From: Pseudomonas sp. MM213
GTDB taxonomy: Bacteria; Pseudomonadota; Gammaproteobacteria; Pseudomonadales; Pseudomonadaceae
Assembly: GCF_020423045.1 (NCBI RefSeq)
Contig: NZ_CP081943.1
Location: forward strand, 6,448,001-6,512,000
DNA length: 64,000 nucleotides
Direction of reading: 5' to 3'
Positions 43,363-55,958 of the stretch are shown one piece after another. The notes beneath the pieces were generated by a model. It ran no database searches, was not told the DNA's origin, and was given only the letters and a program-made list of their open reading frames with translations. Position 1 is the first letter of the stretch. Every line of letters starts with the position of its first letter. The translations under genes and the position numbers were made by a program.

Positions 43363-45138
43363 ATGTCTACTACAGTTAATACGCTTTCGTTCGACGCCAT
43401 CATCATTGGCGGCGGCGGTGCTGGCATGCGCGCTGCTCTGCAGCTGGCACAGGGCGGTCACAAGACTGCCGTTGTCACCAAGGTTTTCCCGACTCGTTCG
43501 CACACCGTATCCGCCCAGGGCGGCATCACCTGCGCCATCGCGTCTGCTGATCCGAACGATGACTGGCGCTGGCACATGTACGATACCGTCAAGGGTTCCG
43601 ACTACATCGGTGACCAGGACGCTATCGAATACATGTGTTCCGTAGGCCCGGAAGCGGTCTTCGAGCTCGAGCACATGGGCTTGCCGTTCTCCCGCACCGA
43701 ACAAGGCCGCATCTACCAGCGTCCGTTCGGCGGTCAGTCGAAAGACTTCGGTAAAGGTGGCCAGGCTGCACGTACGTGCGCCGCTGCCGACCGTACCGGT
43801 CACGCACTGCTGCACACCCTGTACCAGGCCAACCTGAAGGCCGGCACCGTATTCCTCAACGAATACTACGGCGTCGACCTGGTTAAGAACGAAGACGGTG
43901 CCTTTGTCGGCATGATCGTCATCTGCATCGAAACCGGTGAAACCTCCTACGTTCGCGCTAACGCGACCGTATTGGCGACTGGCGGTGCAGGTCGTATCTA
44001 CTCGTCCACCACCAATGCCCTGATCAACACCGGTGACGGCGTCGGCATGGCTCTGCGTGCTGGCGTGCCGGTACAAGACATTGAAATGTGGCAGTTCCAC
44101 CCGACCGGCATCGCCGGCGCCGGTGTACTGGTTACAGAAGGTTGCCGCGGTGAAGGCGGTTACCTGATCAACAAGCACGGCGAGCGTTTCATGGAGCGTT
44201 ATGCTCCGAACGCCAAAGACCTTGCTGGTCGTGACGTTGTTGCTCGTTCGATGGTTAAAGAAATCATCGCCGGCAACGGTTGCGGTCCCGATGGCGACCA
44301 CGTAATGCTGAAACTCGATCACCTCGGTGAAGAAGTTCTGCACAGCCGTCTGCCAGGCATCATGGAACTGTCCAAGACCTTCGCCCACGTCGATCCAGCC
44401 GTGGCGCCGATTCCGGTCGTTCCAACCTGCCACTATATGATGGGCGGCGTTGCCACCAACATTCATGGCCAGGCAATCACTCAGGACGCTGACGGCGTTG
44501 ACCAGATCATTCCTGGTCTGTTCGCAGTAGGCGAAGTGGCGTGCGTATCGGTTCACGGTGCCAACCGTCTGGGCGGCAACTCGCTGCTCGACCTGGTGGT
44601 ATTCGGCCGTGCGGCCGGTCTGTTCCTGGAGCAGACCCTGAAAGAAGGCGTTGATTACGCCCGTCCACGCCAGTCCGACATCGACGCTGCCCTGGCACGT
44701 CTCGATGGCCTGAACTCGCGTACCGAAGGCGAAGACGTCGCTACCCTGCGTAAAGAACTGCAAAGCTGCATGCAGAACTACTTCGGTGTATTCCGTACCG
44801 GCGAATACATGCAGAAGGGTATCGCTCAGCTGGCTGATCTGCGTGGCCGTATCGCCAACGTCAAGATCAACGACAAGAGCCAGGCGTTCAACACTGCTCG
44901 AATCGAAGCCCTGGAACTGCAGAACCTGCTGGAAGTGGCCGAAGCCACCGCCATCGCTGCAGAGATCCGCAAAGAGTCCCGCGGCGCTCACGCCCGTGAA
45001 GACTACGAAGATCGCGACGACGAAAACTGGCTGTGCCACACCCTGTACTTCCCGGGTGACAAGCGCGTGACCAAGCGTGCTGTGAACTTCTCGCCGAAGA
45101 CTGTTCCGACTTTTGAACCTAAGATTCGGACTTATTAA
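43363..45138 (+). CDS. sdhA: succinate dehydrogenase flavoprotein subunit
   Basis: 591 residues. FAD-binding [15 protein letters not shown] near residue 17, covalent FAD site [11 protein letters not shown] (His47), and substrate/catalytic segments [21 protein letters not shown] and [13 protein letters not shown]. It oxidises succinate to fumarate at the cytoplasmic face of the inner membrane. Confidence 0.97.
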   Translation: MSTTVNTLSFDAIIIGGGGAGMRAALQLAQGGHKTAVVTKVFPTRSHTVSAQGGITCAIASADPNDDWRWHMYDTVKGSDYIGDQDAIEYMCSVGPEAVFELEHMGLPFSRTEQGRIYQRPFGGQSKDFGKGGQAARTCAAADRTGHALLHTLYQANLKAGTVFLNEYYGVDLVKNEDGAFVGMIVICIETGETSYVRANATVLATGGAGRIYSSTTNALINTGDGVGMALRAGVPVQDIEMWQFHPTGIAGAGVLVTEGCRGEGGYLINKHGERFMERYAPNAKDLAGRDVVARSMVKEIIAGNGCGPDGDHVMLKLDHLGEEVLHSRLPGIMELSKTFAHVDPAVAPIPVVPTCHYMMGGVATNIHGQAITQDADGVDQIIPGLFAVGEVACVSVHGANRLGGNSLLDLVVFGRAAGLFLEQTLKEGVDYARPRQSDIDAALARLDGLNSRTEGEDVATLRKELQSCMQNYFGVFRTGEYMQKGIAQLADLRGRIANVKINDKSQAFNTARIEALELQNLLEVAEATAIAAEIRKESRGAHAREDYEDRDDENWLCHTLYFPGDKRVTKRAVNFSPKTVPTFEPKIRTY

Positions 45139-45149
45139 GGGTGGCCGCC

Positions 45150-45854
45150 ATGTTGCAAGTCAGTGTTTATCGCTACAACCCTGATCAGGACGCCGCGCCG
45201 TTCATGCAGGAATTCCAGGTCGATACCGGTGGTAAAGACCTGATGGTCCTGGACGTGCTGGCCCTGATCAAAGAGCAGGACGAAGGTTTCTCCTATCGTC
45301 GCTCTTGCCGTGAAGGCGTTTGCGGTTCCGACGGCATGAACATCAACGGCAAAAACGCTCTGGCATGCGTCACGCCGCTGTCTTCTGTCGTAAAAGGTAA
45401 CAAGCTGATCGTTCGTCCGCTGCCAGGTTTGCCGGTTATCCGTGACCTGGTCGTCGATATGAGCATCTTCTACAAGCAATACGAAAAGGTTAAGCCATAC
45501 CTGCAGAACGACACGCCGGCTCCGGCCATCGAGCGTCTGCAGTCCCCTGAAGAGCGTGAAAAGCTCGACGGTCTGTACGAGTGCATCCTGTGCGCTTGCT
45601 GCTCGACCTCTTGCCCGTCCTTCTGGTGGAACCCGGACAAGTTCCTGGGTCCAGCTGCTCTGCTGCAAGCGTATCGCTTCCTGGCAGACAGCCGCGACAC
45701 CAAGACATCCGAGCGTCTGGCTGCGCTGGATGACCCGTTCAGCGTATTCCGCTGCCGCGGGATCATGAACTGTGTAAACGTTTGTCCGAAAGGCCTGAAC
45801 CCGACTAAGGCCATCGGTCACGTACGTCACATGTTGCTGCAAAGCGGCGTGTGA
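45150..45854 (+). CDS. sdhB: succinate dehydrogenase iron-sulfur subunit
   Basis: 234 residues. [2Fe-2S] ligands in SCREGVCGSDGMNINGKNALAC; [4Fe-4S]/[3Fe-4S] ligands in CILCACCSTSCPSFWWN and CRGIMNCVNVCPKGLNP. ATG 45150 (MLQVSVYRYNPDQD) has AAGGGTGG about 8 bp upstream, so it is preferred over GTG 45141. Confidence 0.96.
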   Translation: MLQVSVYRYNPDQDAAPFMQEFQVDTGGKDLMVLDVLALIKEQDEGFSYRRSCREGVCGSDGMNINGKNALACVTPLSSVVKGNKLIVRPLPGLPVIRDLVVDMSIFYKQYEKVKPYLQNDTPAPAIERLQSPEEREKLDGLYECILCACCSTSCPSFWWNPDKFLGPAALLQAYRFLADSRDTKTSERLAALDDPFSVFRCRGIMNCVNVCPKGLNPTKAIGHVRHMLLQSGV

Positions 45855-45891
45855 TTCAGCAGTACCCGTAGGACCGCTGTACCCGTAGATG

Positions 45892-45925
45892 CTACGGCGC
45901 AGGCTTCAACCGGCGCCGTAGTTTT
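45892..45925 (+). terminator. terminator-like hairpin between sdhB and sucA
   Basis: CTACGGCGC/GCGCCGTAG stem with a 12-nt loop followed by TTTT, preceded by a GTACCCGTAG direct repeat. It probably attenuates rather than stops transcription, since sucA needs read-through or its own promoter in 45926-46113. Confidence 0.5.
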
Positions 45926-46113
45926 AACCTGAGCAGCAGCTCACAAAGCTGCCGCTCTTATTTTGAAGAAATGAGACAAGCAGGGGCATCCGGGCTGGTA
46001 CCCGGACTATCAGCGTGATCCTAAGTGGCTTGTTTTGGTCGCTGCATTCGGACTTCTGCAAGTTTGCTCGGTGTCGACGCCGATGGTGTTCCCCTAACCG
46101 AGGGTGACCAAGC

Positions 46114-48945
46114 ATGCAAGAAAGCGTGATGCAGCGCATGTGGAACAGCGCCTACCTTTCCGGAGGTAACGCTGCCTATGTGGAAGAGCTTTATGAGCTC
46201 TACCTGCACGACCCTAACGCTGTGCCAGAAGAGTGGCGCACCTACTTTCAGAAGTTGCCGACCGAAGGCAACTCTGCCACCGATGTTTCGCACTCCACAA
46301 TTCGCGATCATTTCGTCTTGCTGGCAAAGAACCAGCGCCGCGCCCAACCGGTTTCCGCCGGCAGCGTGAGCAGTGAGCACGAGAAGAAGCAAGTTGAAGT
46401 GCTGCGATTGATCCAGGCCTACCGTATGCGTGGCCACCAGGCAGCTCAGCTTGACCCGCTGGGACTGTGGCAGCGTCCTGCACCTGCAGACCTGTCAATC
46501 AATCATTACGGCTTGACCAATGCCGATCTTGATACGACCTTCCGTGCCGGCGACCTGTTCATCGGCAAAGAGGAGGCGAGCCTACGCGAAATTCACGAAG
46601 CGTTGCAGCAGACATATTGCCGCACCATCGGCGCTGAATTCACGCATATCACCGATTCCGAGCAGCGCCAGTGGTTCCAGCAGCGTCTGGAAAGCGTGCG
46701 TGGTCGTCCGACGTACTCCGCCGACATCAAGAGCCACCTGCTCGAGCGCGTCACTGCCGGTGAAGGCCTGGAAAAATACCTGGGCACCAAATACCCGGGC
46801 ACCAAGCGTTTCGGTCTGGAAGGCGGCGAAAGCCTGATTCCGATGCTCGACGAGTTGATCCAGCGTTCCGGTTCCTACGGCACCAAGGAAATCGTGATCG
46901 GCATGGCCCACCGTGGTCGTCTGAACGTGCTGGTCAACACCTTCGGCAAGAACCCGCGTGAGCTGTTCGACGAGTTCGAAGGCAAGAAGAAGGTCGAGCT
47001 GGGTTCCGGTGACGTTAAATACCACCAGGGCTTCTCGTCCAACGTGATGACCGCCGGCGGTGAAGTTCACCTGGCCATGGCGTTCAACCCGTCCCACCTG
47101 GAAATCGTATCTCCAGTGGTCGAAGGTTCGGTTCGCGCCCGTCAGGATCGTCGTAACGACCCTACCGGTGAGAAGGTTCTGCCGATCTCCATCCACGGTG
47201 ACGCGGCATTCGCCGGTCAGGGCGTGGTGATGGAAACCTTCCAGATGTCGCAGACCCGCGGTTTCAAGACCGGCGGCACCGTGCACATCGTGATCAACAA
47301 CCAGGTCGGTTTCACCATCAGCAACCCGCTGGACTCGCGTTCCACCGAGTACGCGACCGACGTTGCGAAGATGATCCAGGCGCCGATCCTCCATGTGAAT
47401 GGTGATGATCCGGAAGCCGTGTTGTTCGTGACCCAGCTGGCCATCGACTACCGCATGCAATTCAAGCGTGACGTGGTGATCGACCTGGTCTGCTACCGTC
47501 GTCGCGGCCACAACGAGGCCGACGAGCCTAGCGGCACCCAGCCTCTGATGTACCAGCAGATCACCAAACAGCGCACCACCCGTGAACTGTATGCCGATCG
47601 CCTGACTCAGAGCGGTGTGCTGGACGTTGAGCGTGTTCAGTCGAAAGTCGACGAATACCGCAACGCGCTGGACAACGGTCTGCATGTTGTAAAAAGCCTG
47701 GTCAAAGAGCCGAACAAAGAGTTGTTCGTGGACTGGCGTCCGTACCTGGGCCACGCCTGGACTGCACGTCACGACACGCGTTTCGATCTGAAGACCTTGC
47801 AGGAACTGTCCGCCAAGCTGCTGGAAATTCCAGAAGGCTTCGTGGTTCAGCGCCAGGTTTCGAAAATCTACGAAGACCGTCAGAAGATGCAAGCCGGCGG
47901 CCTGCCGATCAACTGGGGTTACGCCGAAACCATGGCGTACGCGACCCTGGCGTTCGAAGGTCACCCGATTCGCATGACGGGTCAGGACATCGGTCGCGGT
48001 ACGTTCTCGCACCGTCACGCTGTCTTGCACAACCAGAAAGACGCGGGTACCTACATCCCGTTGCAGAACCTGTACAACGGCCAGCCACGTTTCGACCTGT
48101 ACGATTCGTTCCTGTCCGAAGAAGCGGTTCTGGCGTTCGAGTACGGTTATTCGACCACCACGCCTGAAGCGCTGGTGATCTGGGAAGCCCAGTTCGGCGA
48201 CTTCGCCAACGGTGCCCAGGTGGTTATCGACCAGTTCATCACCAGTGGCGAGCACAAGTGGGGTCGTCTCTGCGGTCTGACCATGCTGCTGCCGCACGGT
48301 TATGAAGGTCAGGGGCCGGAGCACTCGTCGGCTCGTCTGGAGCGTTACCTGCAACTGTGCGCCGAGCACAACATTCAGGTAGCCGTACCGACTACGCCGG
48401 CTCAGATCTACCACTTGCTGCGTCGTCAGGTGATTCGCCCGCTGCGCAAGCCATTGATCGTTCTGACTCCGAAGTCGCTGCTGCGTCACAAGCTGGCCAT
48501 CTCGACTCTGGAAGATCTGGCCGAAGGTTCGTTCCAGACCGTTATCCCGGAAATCGATGCACTGGACCCGAAAAAGGTCGAGCGCGTTGTTCTGTGTAGC
48601 GGCAAGGTCTACTACGACCTGCTGGAAAAACGCCGTGCCGAAGGTCGTGATGACATCGCCATCGTGCGTATCGAGCAACTGTACCCATTCCCTGAGGACG
48701 ACTTGAAAGAAGTCCTGGCTCCTTACACCAACGTCAAAAATGCCGTGTGGTGCCAGGAAGAGCCGATGAACCAGGGTGCGTGGTACTGCAGCCAACACCA
48801 CATGCGTCGTAGCATCAGCAATCTCAACAAGTCTCTCGTACTTGAGTACGCGGGCCGTGAGGCTTCTGCTGCACCTGCATGCGGTTACGCATCGATGCAC
48901 GCTGAGCAGCAGGAAAAACTGCTGCAAGACGCCTTTACTGTTTAA
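46114..48945 (+). CDS. sucA: 2-oxoglutarate dehydrogenase E1 component
   Basis: 943 residues, ThDP-dependent E1o. N-terminal E2-binding segment (MQRMWNSAYLSGGNAAYVEELYELYLHDP), ThDP/Mg region GMAHRGRLNVL and HGDAAFAGQGVVMETFQMSQ, C-terminal GQDIGRGTFSHRHAVLH. It decarboxylates 2-oxoglutarate and succinylates the SucB lipoyl group. Confidence 0.97.
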   Translation: MQESVMQRMWNSAYLSGGNAAYVEELYELYLHDPNAVPEEWRTYFQKLPTEGNSATDVSHSTIRDHFVLLAKNQRRAQPVSAGSVSSEHEKKQVEVLRLIQAYRMRGHQAAQLDPLGLWQRPAPADLSINHYGLTNADLDTTFRAGDLFIGKEEASLREIHEALQQTYCRTIGAEFTHITDSEQRQWFQQRLESVRGRPTYSADIKSHLLERVTAGEGLEKYLGTKYPGTKRFGLEGGESLIPMLDELIQRSGSYGTKEIVIGMAHRGRLNVLVNTFGKNPRELFDEFEGKKKVELGSGDVKYHQGFSSNVMTAGGEVHLAMAFNPSHLEIVSPVVEGSVRARQDRRNDPTGEKVLPISIHGDAAFAGQGVVMETFQMSQTRGFKTGGTVHIVINNQVGFTISNPLDSRSTEYATDVAKMIQAPILHVNGDDPEAVLFVTQLAIDYRMQFKRDVVIDLVCYRRRGHNEADEPSGTQPLMYQQITKQRTTRELYADRLTQSGVLDVERVQSKVDEYRNALDNGLHVVKSLVKEPNKELFVDWRPYLGHAWTARHDTRFDLKTLQELSAKLLEIPEGFVVQRQVSKIYEDRQKMQAGGLPINWGYAETMAYATLAFEGHPIRMTGQDIGRGTFSHRHAVLHNQKDAGTYIPLQNLYNGQPRFDLYDSFLSEEAVLAFEYGYSTTTPEALVIWEAQFGDFANGAQVVIDQFITSGEHKWGRLCGLTMLLPHGYEGQGPEHSSARLERYLQLCAEHNIQVAVPTTPAQIYHLLRRQVIRPLRKPLIVLTPKSLLRHKLAISTLEDLAEGSFQTVIPEIDALDPKKVERVVLCSGKVYYDLLEKRRAEGRDDIAIVRIEQLYPFPEDDLKEVLAPYTNVKNAVWCQEEPMNQGAWYCSQHHMRRSISNLNKSLVLEYAGREASAAPACGYASMHAEQQEKLLQDAFTV

Positions 48946-48987
48946 CGCCTTCGCGCACCTGAAACCGAATTTAAGGACTCACAGATA

Positions 48988-50211
48988 ATGGCTATCGAAA
49001 TCAAAGCCCCCACTTTCCCGGAATCGGTTGCCGATGGCACCGTTGCCACCTGGCACAAGCAACCGGGCGACGCTGTAAAGCGTGACGACCTGATCGTCGA
49101 TATCGAAACCGACAAGGTTGTTCTGGAAGTGTTGGCCACTGCCGACGGCGTGCTGGGCGCTATCGTCAAGAACGAAGGCGACACCGTTCTGTCCGACGAA
49201 GTCCTGGGCTCCATCGTTGAAGGCGGCGCTGCTGCCGCTGCTCCGGCTGCCGCTGCTGCTCCGGCCGCTGCACAGGCTGCTGCTCCAGCCGCCGAAGGCG
49301 AAGACGATCCTGTTGCTGCACCGGCTGCTCGCAAGCTGGCTGAAGAAAACGGTATCAACATCGCTTCCGTTGCCGGCACCGGCAAAGGCGGTCGTGTGAC
49401 CAAGGAAGACGTGGTTGCAGCCGTTGCTGCCAAGAAAGCCGCTCCGGCTGCCGCGCCTGCCAAGGCTGCCGCTCCAGCTGGCGCTGCTCCTGTGTTCGCC
49501 GCTGGCGACCGCATCGAGAAGCGCGTACCGATGACCCGCGTTCGCGCTACCGTGGCCAAGCGTCTGGTAGAAGCTCAGTCGAACATGGCGATGCTGACCA
49601 CCTTCAACGAAGTCGACATGACCGAAGTCATGGCCCTGCGTTCGAAGTACAAGGACCTGTTCGAGAAGTCCCACAACGGCGTACGCCTGGGCTTCATGTC
49701 GTTCTTCGTCAAGGCTGCCACCGAAGCGCTGAAACGCTTCCCGGCTGTCAACGCATCGATCGACGGTGGCGACATCGTTTACCACGGCTACGCTGACGTC
49801 GGCGTTGCTGTTTCCAGCGACCGCGGCCTGGTTGTACCGGTTCTGCGTAACGCCGAACTGATGAGCCTGGCTGAAATCGAAGGCGGCATCGCCACCTTCG
49901 GCAAGAAGGCTCGCGACGGCAAACTGTCGATGGACGAAATGACCGGCGGCACGTTCACCATCACCAACGGTGGTACCTTCGGTTCGATGATGTCGACTCC
50001 GATCGTCAACCCGCCGCAAGCGGCCATCCTGGGCATGCACAACATTCTGCAGCGTCCTATGGCGATCAACGGTCAGGTCGTAATCCGTCCGATGATGTAC
50101 CTGGCTCTGTCCTACGATCACCGTCTGATCGATGGCAAAGAAGCTGTGACCTTCCTGGTTACCATCAAGAACCTGCTGGAAGACCCGGCTCGTTTGCTGC
50201 TGGATATCTGA
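48988..50211 (+). CDS. sucB: dihydrolipoyl succinyltransferase (E2o)
   Basis: 407 residues: lipoyl domain with the target Lys43 in ETDKVVLEV, an Ala/Pro-rich hinge (about residues 80-105), peripheral-subunit-binding domain ([32 protein letters not shown]), a second Ala-rich linker, and the catalytic domain ending in [13 protein letters not shown] (HxxxDG). Core of the 2-oxoglutarate dehydrogenase complex. Confidence 0.97.
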   Translation: MAIEIKAPTFPESVADGTVATWHKQPGDAVKRDDLIVDIETDKVVLEVLATADGVLGAIVKNEGDTVLSDEVLGSIVEGGAAAAAPAAAAAPAAAQAAAPAAEGEDDPVAAPAARKLAEENGINIASVAGTGKGGRVTKEDVVAAVAAKKAAPAAAPAKAAAPAGAAPVFAAGDRIEKRVPMTRVRATVAKRLVEAQSNMAMLTTFNEVDMTEVMALRSKYKDLFEKSHNGVRLGFMSFFVKAATEALKRFPAVNASIDGGDIVYHGYADVGVAVSSDRGLVVPVLRNAELMSLAEIEGGIATFGKKARDGKLSMDEMTGGTFTITNGGTFGSMMSTPIVNPPQAAILGMHNILQRPMAINGQVVIRPMMYLALSYDHRLIDGKEAVTFLVTIKNLLEDPARLLLDI

Positions 50212-50270
50212 TTTCGTTGCATGGGCCGTGCAGGATGGCGGCCCGTCTGTAATGACCAGCTTCGTCCCAC

Positions 50271-50294
50271 GACGGTCCCCATAAGGGGCCGTCC
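50271..50294 (+). other. hairpin in the sucB-lpd gap
   Basis: GACGGTCCCC-ATAA-GGGGCCGTC, a GC-rich stem with one bulged T and no T run, 26 bp before lpd. A possible processing or pausing element. Confidence 0.5.
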
Positions 50295-50316
50295 GGTTTG
50301 ATTCGAGAAGGAATGA

Positions 50317-51756
<1,440 letters not shown>

Positions 51757-51801
51757 GACAATAAGAAACCACGGCGGTATGGCCCGTCGTGAGCCTTGCA
51801 T

Positions 51802-51918
51802 GCAAGACTCACCGCGGAATATCCGCTGGACGCAGTCTTGCGTGGCTGCACCGGGTATCCGGAAAGGCTACGCAAGCAGCAGTCACAGGTGGTGCGGCAC
51901 TTGAACAAGTGCAGCACC
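51802..51918 (+). other. highly structured intergenic RNA segment between lpdG and sucC
   Basis: The 196-bp gap forms consecutive hairpins: GCAAGACT/AGTCTTGC (51802-51841) enclosing GCGGA/TCCGC, then CCGG-GTAT-CCGG, then GGTGCGGCACTTG/CAAGTGCAGCACC with an AA loop (51891-51918). None ends in a T run. Probably an operon-internal processing or stabilising structure. Confidence 0.5.
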
Positions 51919-51952
51919 GAATGCGCAGTACCTAACGAAGACGGTAATAAGC

Positions 51953-53119
51953 ATGAATCTTCACGAGTATCAGGGTAAGCAGCTGTTCGCTGAATACGGC
52001 CTGCCAGTTTCCACCGGTTATGCGGTAGACACCCCGGAAGCAGCAGCAGAAGCTTGCGACAAAATCGGCGGCACCGAGTGGGTTGTCAAAGCCCAGGTCC
52101 ACGCTGGTGGTCGCGGTAAAGCGGGCGGCGTTAAGCTGGTTCGCAGCAAAGAAGACGCCAAAGCCTTCGCACAGCAGTGGCTGGGCAAGCGTCTGGTGAC
52201 TTACCAGACTGACGCCAATGGTCAGCCAGTCACCAAGATCCTGGTTGAATCGTGCACTGATATCGCTAAAGAGCTGTACCTGGGCGCTGTCGTTGACCGT
52301 TCGAGCCGTCGTATCGTGTTCATGGCTTCCACCGAAGGTGGCGTGGACATCGAGAAAATCGCTCACGACACTCCAGAAAAAATTCTGAAAGCCACTATCG
52401 ATCCACTGGTTGGCGCTCAGCCATTCCAGGGGCGCGAGCTGGCATTCCAGCTGGGTCTGGAAGGCAAGCAGGTTGCTCAGTTCGCCAAGATCTTCGTAGG
52501 TCTGGCCAAGCTGTTCAAGGATCACGACCTGGCTCTGCTGGAAGTGAACCCGCTGGTGATCAAGGCTGACGGCGATCTGCATTGCCTCGACGCCAAGATC
52601 AACATCGACGCCAACGCCATGTACCGTCAGCCTAAGCTGAAGACTTTCCACGATCCGTCGCAAGACGATCCGCGCGAAGCGCACGCTGCCAAGTTCGAAC
52701 TGAACTACGTAGCGCTGGAAGGCAACATCGGTTGCATGGTCAACGGTGCTGGCCTGGCCATGGGTACCATGGACATCGTCAACCTGCATGGCGGCAAACC
52801 AGCCAACTTCCTCGACGTGGGCGGCGGTGCTACCAAAGAACGCGTTACCGAAGCGTTCAAGATCATCCTGTCCGACACTAACGTCGCTGCAGTACTGGTC
52901 AACATCTTCGGCGGCATCGTTCGTTGCGACATGATTGCCGAAGGCATCATCGGCGCTGTGAAAGAAGTCGGCGTGAAAATCCCGGTTGTTGTTCGCCTTG
53001 AAGGCAACAACGCTGAGCTGGGCGCTAAAGTACTGGCAGAAAGCGGTTTGAACATCATCGCTGCTACCAGCCTGACCGACGCTGCTCAACAAGTCGTTAA
53101 AGCTGCGGAGGGCAAATAA
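51953..53119 (+). CDS. sucC: succinyl-CoA synthetase beta subunit
   Basis: 388 residues: ATP-grasp domain starting [20 protein letters not shown], nucleotide-binding [18 protein letters not shown], and C-terminal CoA-ligase domain ([33 protein letters not shown]). It forms succinate and ATP/GTP from succinyl-CoA with SucD. The stop shares one base with the sucD start. Confidence 0.97.
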   Translation: MNLHEYQGKQLFAEYGLPVSTGYAVDTPEAAAEACDKIGGTEWVVKAQVHAGGRGKAGGVKLVRSKEDAKAFAQQWLGKRLVTYQTDANGQPVTKILVESCTDIAKELYLGAVVDRSSRRIVFMASTEGGVDIEKIAHDTPEKILKATIDPLVGAQPFQGRELAFQLGLEGKQVAQFAKIFVGLAKLFKDHDLALLEVNPLVIKADGDLHCLDAKINIDANAMYRQPKLKTFHDPSQDDPREAHAAKFELNYVALEGNIGCMVNGAGLAMGTMDIVNLHGGKPANFLDVGGGATKERVTEAFKIILSDTNVAAVLVNIFGGIVRCDMIAEGIIGAVKEVGVKIPVVVRLEGNNAELGAKVLAESGLNIIAATSLTDAAQQVVKAAEGK

Positions 53120-54000
53120 TGAGCGTCCTGATCAATAAAGACACCAAAGTTATCTGCCAGGGTATTACCGGTTCGCAAGGTAGTTTCCACACCCAGCAAG
53201 CCATCGAGTACGGCACCAAGATGGTTGGTGGTGTAACTCCTGGTAAAGGCGGCACCGAGCACCTGGGTCTGCCAGTGTTCAACACCGTGAAAGACGCTGT
53301 AGCTGCCACTGGCGCCACCGCCAGCGTGATCTACGTTCCAGCTCCTTTCTGCAAGGACTCCATCCTGGAAGCAGCATTCGGCGGCATCAAGCTGATCGTT
53401 TGCATCACCGAAGGCATTCCTACCCTGGACATGCTGGACGCTAAAGTTAAGTGCGACGAGCTGGGTATCACCCTGATCGGCCCTAACTGCCCAGGCGTGA
53501 TCACTCCAGGCGAATGCAAGATCGGCATCATGCCAGGTCACATTCACTTGCCAGGCAAGGTCGGTATCGTTTCCCGTTCCGGCACCCTGACCTACGAAGC
53601 TGTGAAGCAAACTACTGACGCCGGTTTCGGTCAGTCGACTTGCGTCGGCATCGGTGGTGACCCGATCCCGGGTTCGAACTTCATCGACATCCTGAAGCTG
53701 TTCCAGGAAGACCCGAAGACCGAAGCGATCGTGATGATCGGTGAGATCGGCGGTTCGGCTGAAGAGGAAGCGGCTGCCTACATCAAGGCACACGTGACCA
53801 AGCCGGTTGTTTCCTACATCGCTGGTGTGACTGCTCCTCCGGGCAAGCGCATGGGCCATGCTGGCGCAATCATCTCTGGCGGCAAAGGCACTGCAGACGA
53901 GAAATTCGCTGCACTGCAAGACGCAGGCGTTAAAACCGTGCGTTCGCTGGCAGACATCGGCAAGGCCCTGGCCGAGCTGACTGGTTGGGCTGTCAAGTAA
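53119..54000 (+). CDS. sucD: succinyl-CoA synthetase alpha subunit
   Basis: 293 residues: CoA-binding N-terminus ([21 protein letters not shown]), [20 protein letters not shown], and the phosphohistidine loop [18 protein letters not shown]. It overlaps sucC (TAATG). Last gene of the TCA cycle operon. Confidence 0.97.
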   Translation: MSVLINKDTKVICQGITGSQGSFHTQQAIEYGTKMVGGVTPGKGGTEHLGLPVFNTVKDAVAATGATASVIYVPAPFCKDSILEAAFGGIKLIVCITEGIPTLDMLDAKVKCDELGITLIGPNCPGVITPGECKIGIMPGHIHLPGKVGIVSRSGTLTYEAVKQTTDAGFGQSTCVGIGGDPIPGSNFIDILKLFQEDPKTEAIVMIGEIGGSAEEEAAAYIKAHVTKPVVSYIAGVTAPPGKRMGHAGAIISGGKGTADEKFAALQDAGVKTVRSLADIGKALAELTGWAVK

Positions 54001-54029
54001 GCCTCGCGCTTAGCTGACGCTTCACCAAA

Positions 54030-54060
54030 CAAAGGCCACCTTCGGGTGGCCTTTGTCGTT
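54030..54060 (+). terminator. intrinsic terminator of sucCD
   Basis: AAAGGCCACC/GGTGGCCTTT stem with a TTCG tetraloop and a weak T tract. Confidence 0.88.
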
Positions 54061-54079
54061 TCCGGATGAATCAAACATC

Positions 54080-54159
54080 TGTAGGAGCCGGCTTGCTGGC
54101 GATTCCCGCGACGCGGTGTTTCAGACACACCGCCAATCGCCAGCAAGCCGGCTCCTACA
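54080..54159. repeat. REPIN type A
   Basis: Inverted arms 54080-54102 and 54137-54159 (TGTAGGAGCCGGCTTGCTGG and complement). Confidence 0.92.
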
Positions 54160-54331
54160 CAGACCGTGAACATTACGTATGAAAACGCGACACGAAAATG
54201 TCGCAGATCGGATAGTTCGCCCTCTAACAGTGCGTTTGTCGCTCAAATTCGTTAGGCTAGCCGCCATTTTTGCGTCCGCATCCCACAAGGAAGCTTCGCG
54301 CTAAAGGGTCGGTCCTATACGGGTCGACAGC

Positions 54332-54355
54332 ATTTCCCTCACCCATAAGGGAAAT
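54332..54355 (+). promoter_or_regulatory. hairpin in the brnQ leader
   Basis: ATTTCCCT/AGGGAAAT, 8-bp perfect arms around an 8-nt loop, 40 bp upstream of brnQ. No T run. A possible leader structure or operator. Confidence 0.35.
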
Positions 54356-54395
54356 CCCTCTCTAAATTCCGATTCAGTAGTGTGGTATTTCCTTA

Positions 54396-55709
54396 ATGAA
54401 AGTGTTGAAAGGCCAGGACATCCTGGCACTTGGTTTTATGACGTTTGCCCTGTTCGTCGGGGCTGGCAACATCATCTTCCCGCCTATCGTCGGTTTGCAG
54501 TCCGGACCTCATGTCTGGATGGCGGCGCTGGGCTTTCTGATCACCGCGGTCGGTCTGCCGGTGATCACTGTCGTTGCCCTGGCCAAAGTCGGTGGTGCGA
54601 TGGATGCCTTGAGCAGCCCGATCGGCAAAATCGCCGGTGGCTTGCTGGCCGCTGCGTGCTACCTCGCCGTTGGCCCGCTGTTCGCGACGCCGCGCACCGC
54701 GACCGTATCGTTCGAAGTGGGCCTGGCGCCGCTGACCGGCGAAAGCCCGCTGGCGCTGTTCCTCTATAGCTCGGTGTACTTCCTGCTGGTGTTCTTCATC
54801 TCGCTCTACCCGGGTCGTTTGCTGGACACCGTAGGACGTTTCCTCGCACCGCTGAAGATTATCGCCCTGGCCGCCCTCGGCATCGCCGCGTTCGCGTTGC
54901 CGGCCGGTGATATCGGCGTGGCGACGCCCGAGTATGTCGCGGCGCCATTCTCCCAGGGCTTCATCAATGGTTACCTGACCATGGATACCCTGGGCGCGCT
55001 GGTGTTCGGCATCGTTATCGTCAACGCCATCCGTTCCCGTGGCGTGGATTCTCCGGCGCTGATCACCCGTTACGCGATCATTGCCGGGCTGATTGCCGGC
55101 GTCGGTCTGGCGCTGGTGTACGTCAGCCTGTTTCGCCTAGGTTCGGGCAGCCATGAAGTGGCCGCCGGTGCGACCAACGGCGCGGCGGTGTTGCACGCCT
55201 ACGTTCAACACACCTTTGGCTCCTTGGGCAGTGGTTTCCTCGCTGTGCTGATTTCGTTGGCCTGCCTGGTTACGGCGGTCGGTCTGACGTGTGCCTGTGC
55301 CGAATACTTCAGTCGTGTGCTGCCACTGTCCTACAAGACCTTGGTCATCATCCTCGCTGCGTTCTCCCTGCTGGTGTCCAACCTGGGCCTCACCAAGCTG
55401 ATCGCATTCTCGATCCCGGTCCTCACCGCGATCTACCCGCCGTGCATCGCGCTGGTCGCCCTGAGCTTCTGCAAGGACTTCTGGCATGAGCAGGGCCGCA
55501 TCGTCGGTCCGGTGATGCTGGTGTCGTTCATCTTCGGCCTGATCGACGCGCTCAAGGGCGCAGGTCTGGCGGACTGGATGCCGACGCAATTGGCGCATTT
55601 GCCGCTGAGTGAGCAGGGCCTGGCGTGGCTGGTGCCGTCGGTCATGACCCTGGTGGTCGCGGTGGTTTGCGACCGCATGCTGGGCAAGCGCGAAGAAGCG
55701 CTGGCTTAA
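54396..55709 (+). CDS. brnQ: branched-chain amino acid:cation symporter BrnQ
   Basis: 437 residues, 12 membrane helices. LIVCS family signatures [21 protein letters not shown] at the N-terminus and [17 protein letters not shown]. It imports leucine, isoleucine and valine with Na+ or H+. ATG 54396 is the first codon in frame ([15 protein letters not shown]). Single-gene unit with its own terminator. Confidence 0.93.
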   Translation: MKVLKGQDILALGFMTFALFVGAGNIIFPPIVGLQSGPHVWMAALGFLITAVGLPVITVVALAKVGGAMDALSSPIGKIAGGLLAAACYLAVGPLFATPRTATVSFEVGLAPLTGESPLALFLYSSVYFLLVFFISLYPGRLLDTVGRFLAPLKIIALAALGIAAFALPAGDIGVATPEYVAAPFSQGFINGYLTMDTLGALVFGIVIVNAIRSRGVDSPALITRYAIIAGLIAGVGLALVYVSLFRLGSGSHEVAAGATNGAAVLHAYVQHTFGSLGSGFLAVLISLACLVTAVGLTCACAEYFSRVLPLSYKTLVIILAAFSLLVSNLGLTKLIAFSIPVLTAIYPPCIALVALSFCKDFWHEQGRIVGPVMLVSFIFGLIDALKGAGLADWMPTQLAHLPLSEQGLAWLVPSVMTLVVAVVCDRMLGKREEALA

Positions 55710-55752
55710 GGCGTATCACGGCCCGCCATAAGCGGGTCTTGAGCGAACATGG

Positions 55753-55788
55753 AAATGCCCCGTATCAATCGATACGGGGCATTTTTTA
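55753..55788 (+). terminator. intrinsic terminator of brnQ
   Basis: AAATGCCCCGTATC/GATACGGGGCATTT stem, AATC loop, then TTTT. Confidence 0.92.
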
Positions 55789-55837
55789 TGCGCGTGAGGC
55801 AGTGTCTTTTTTTGTCGGCTAACGTCGAAGCACTACC

Positions 55838-55929
55838 TGTAGGAGCGAGGCTTGCCCGCGAAGAGGGGGTAACATTCGACCTAATCTTCGACAGGTACAC
55901 CGCCTTCGCGGGCAAGCCTCGCTCCTACA
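55838..55929. repeat. REPIN type B
   Basis: Inverted arms 55838-55862 and 55905-55929. Confidence 0.92.
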
Positions 55930-55958
55930 GATTCAACCAACGTCTCACAAGGACCTGC

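Noticed and set aside
38193..45039. Long minus-strand frames opposite actP and sdhCDA
   Set aside because: Same codon-bias shadow effect; low-complexity His/Gln/Arg-rich translations with no ribosome sites.
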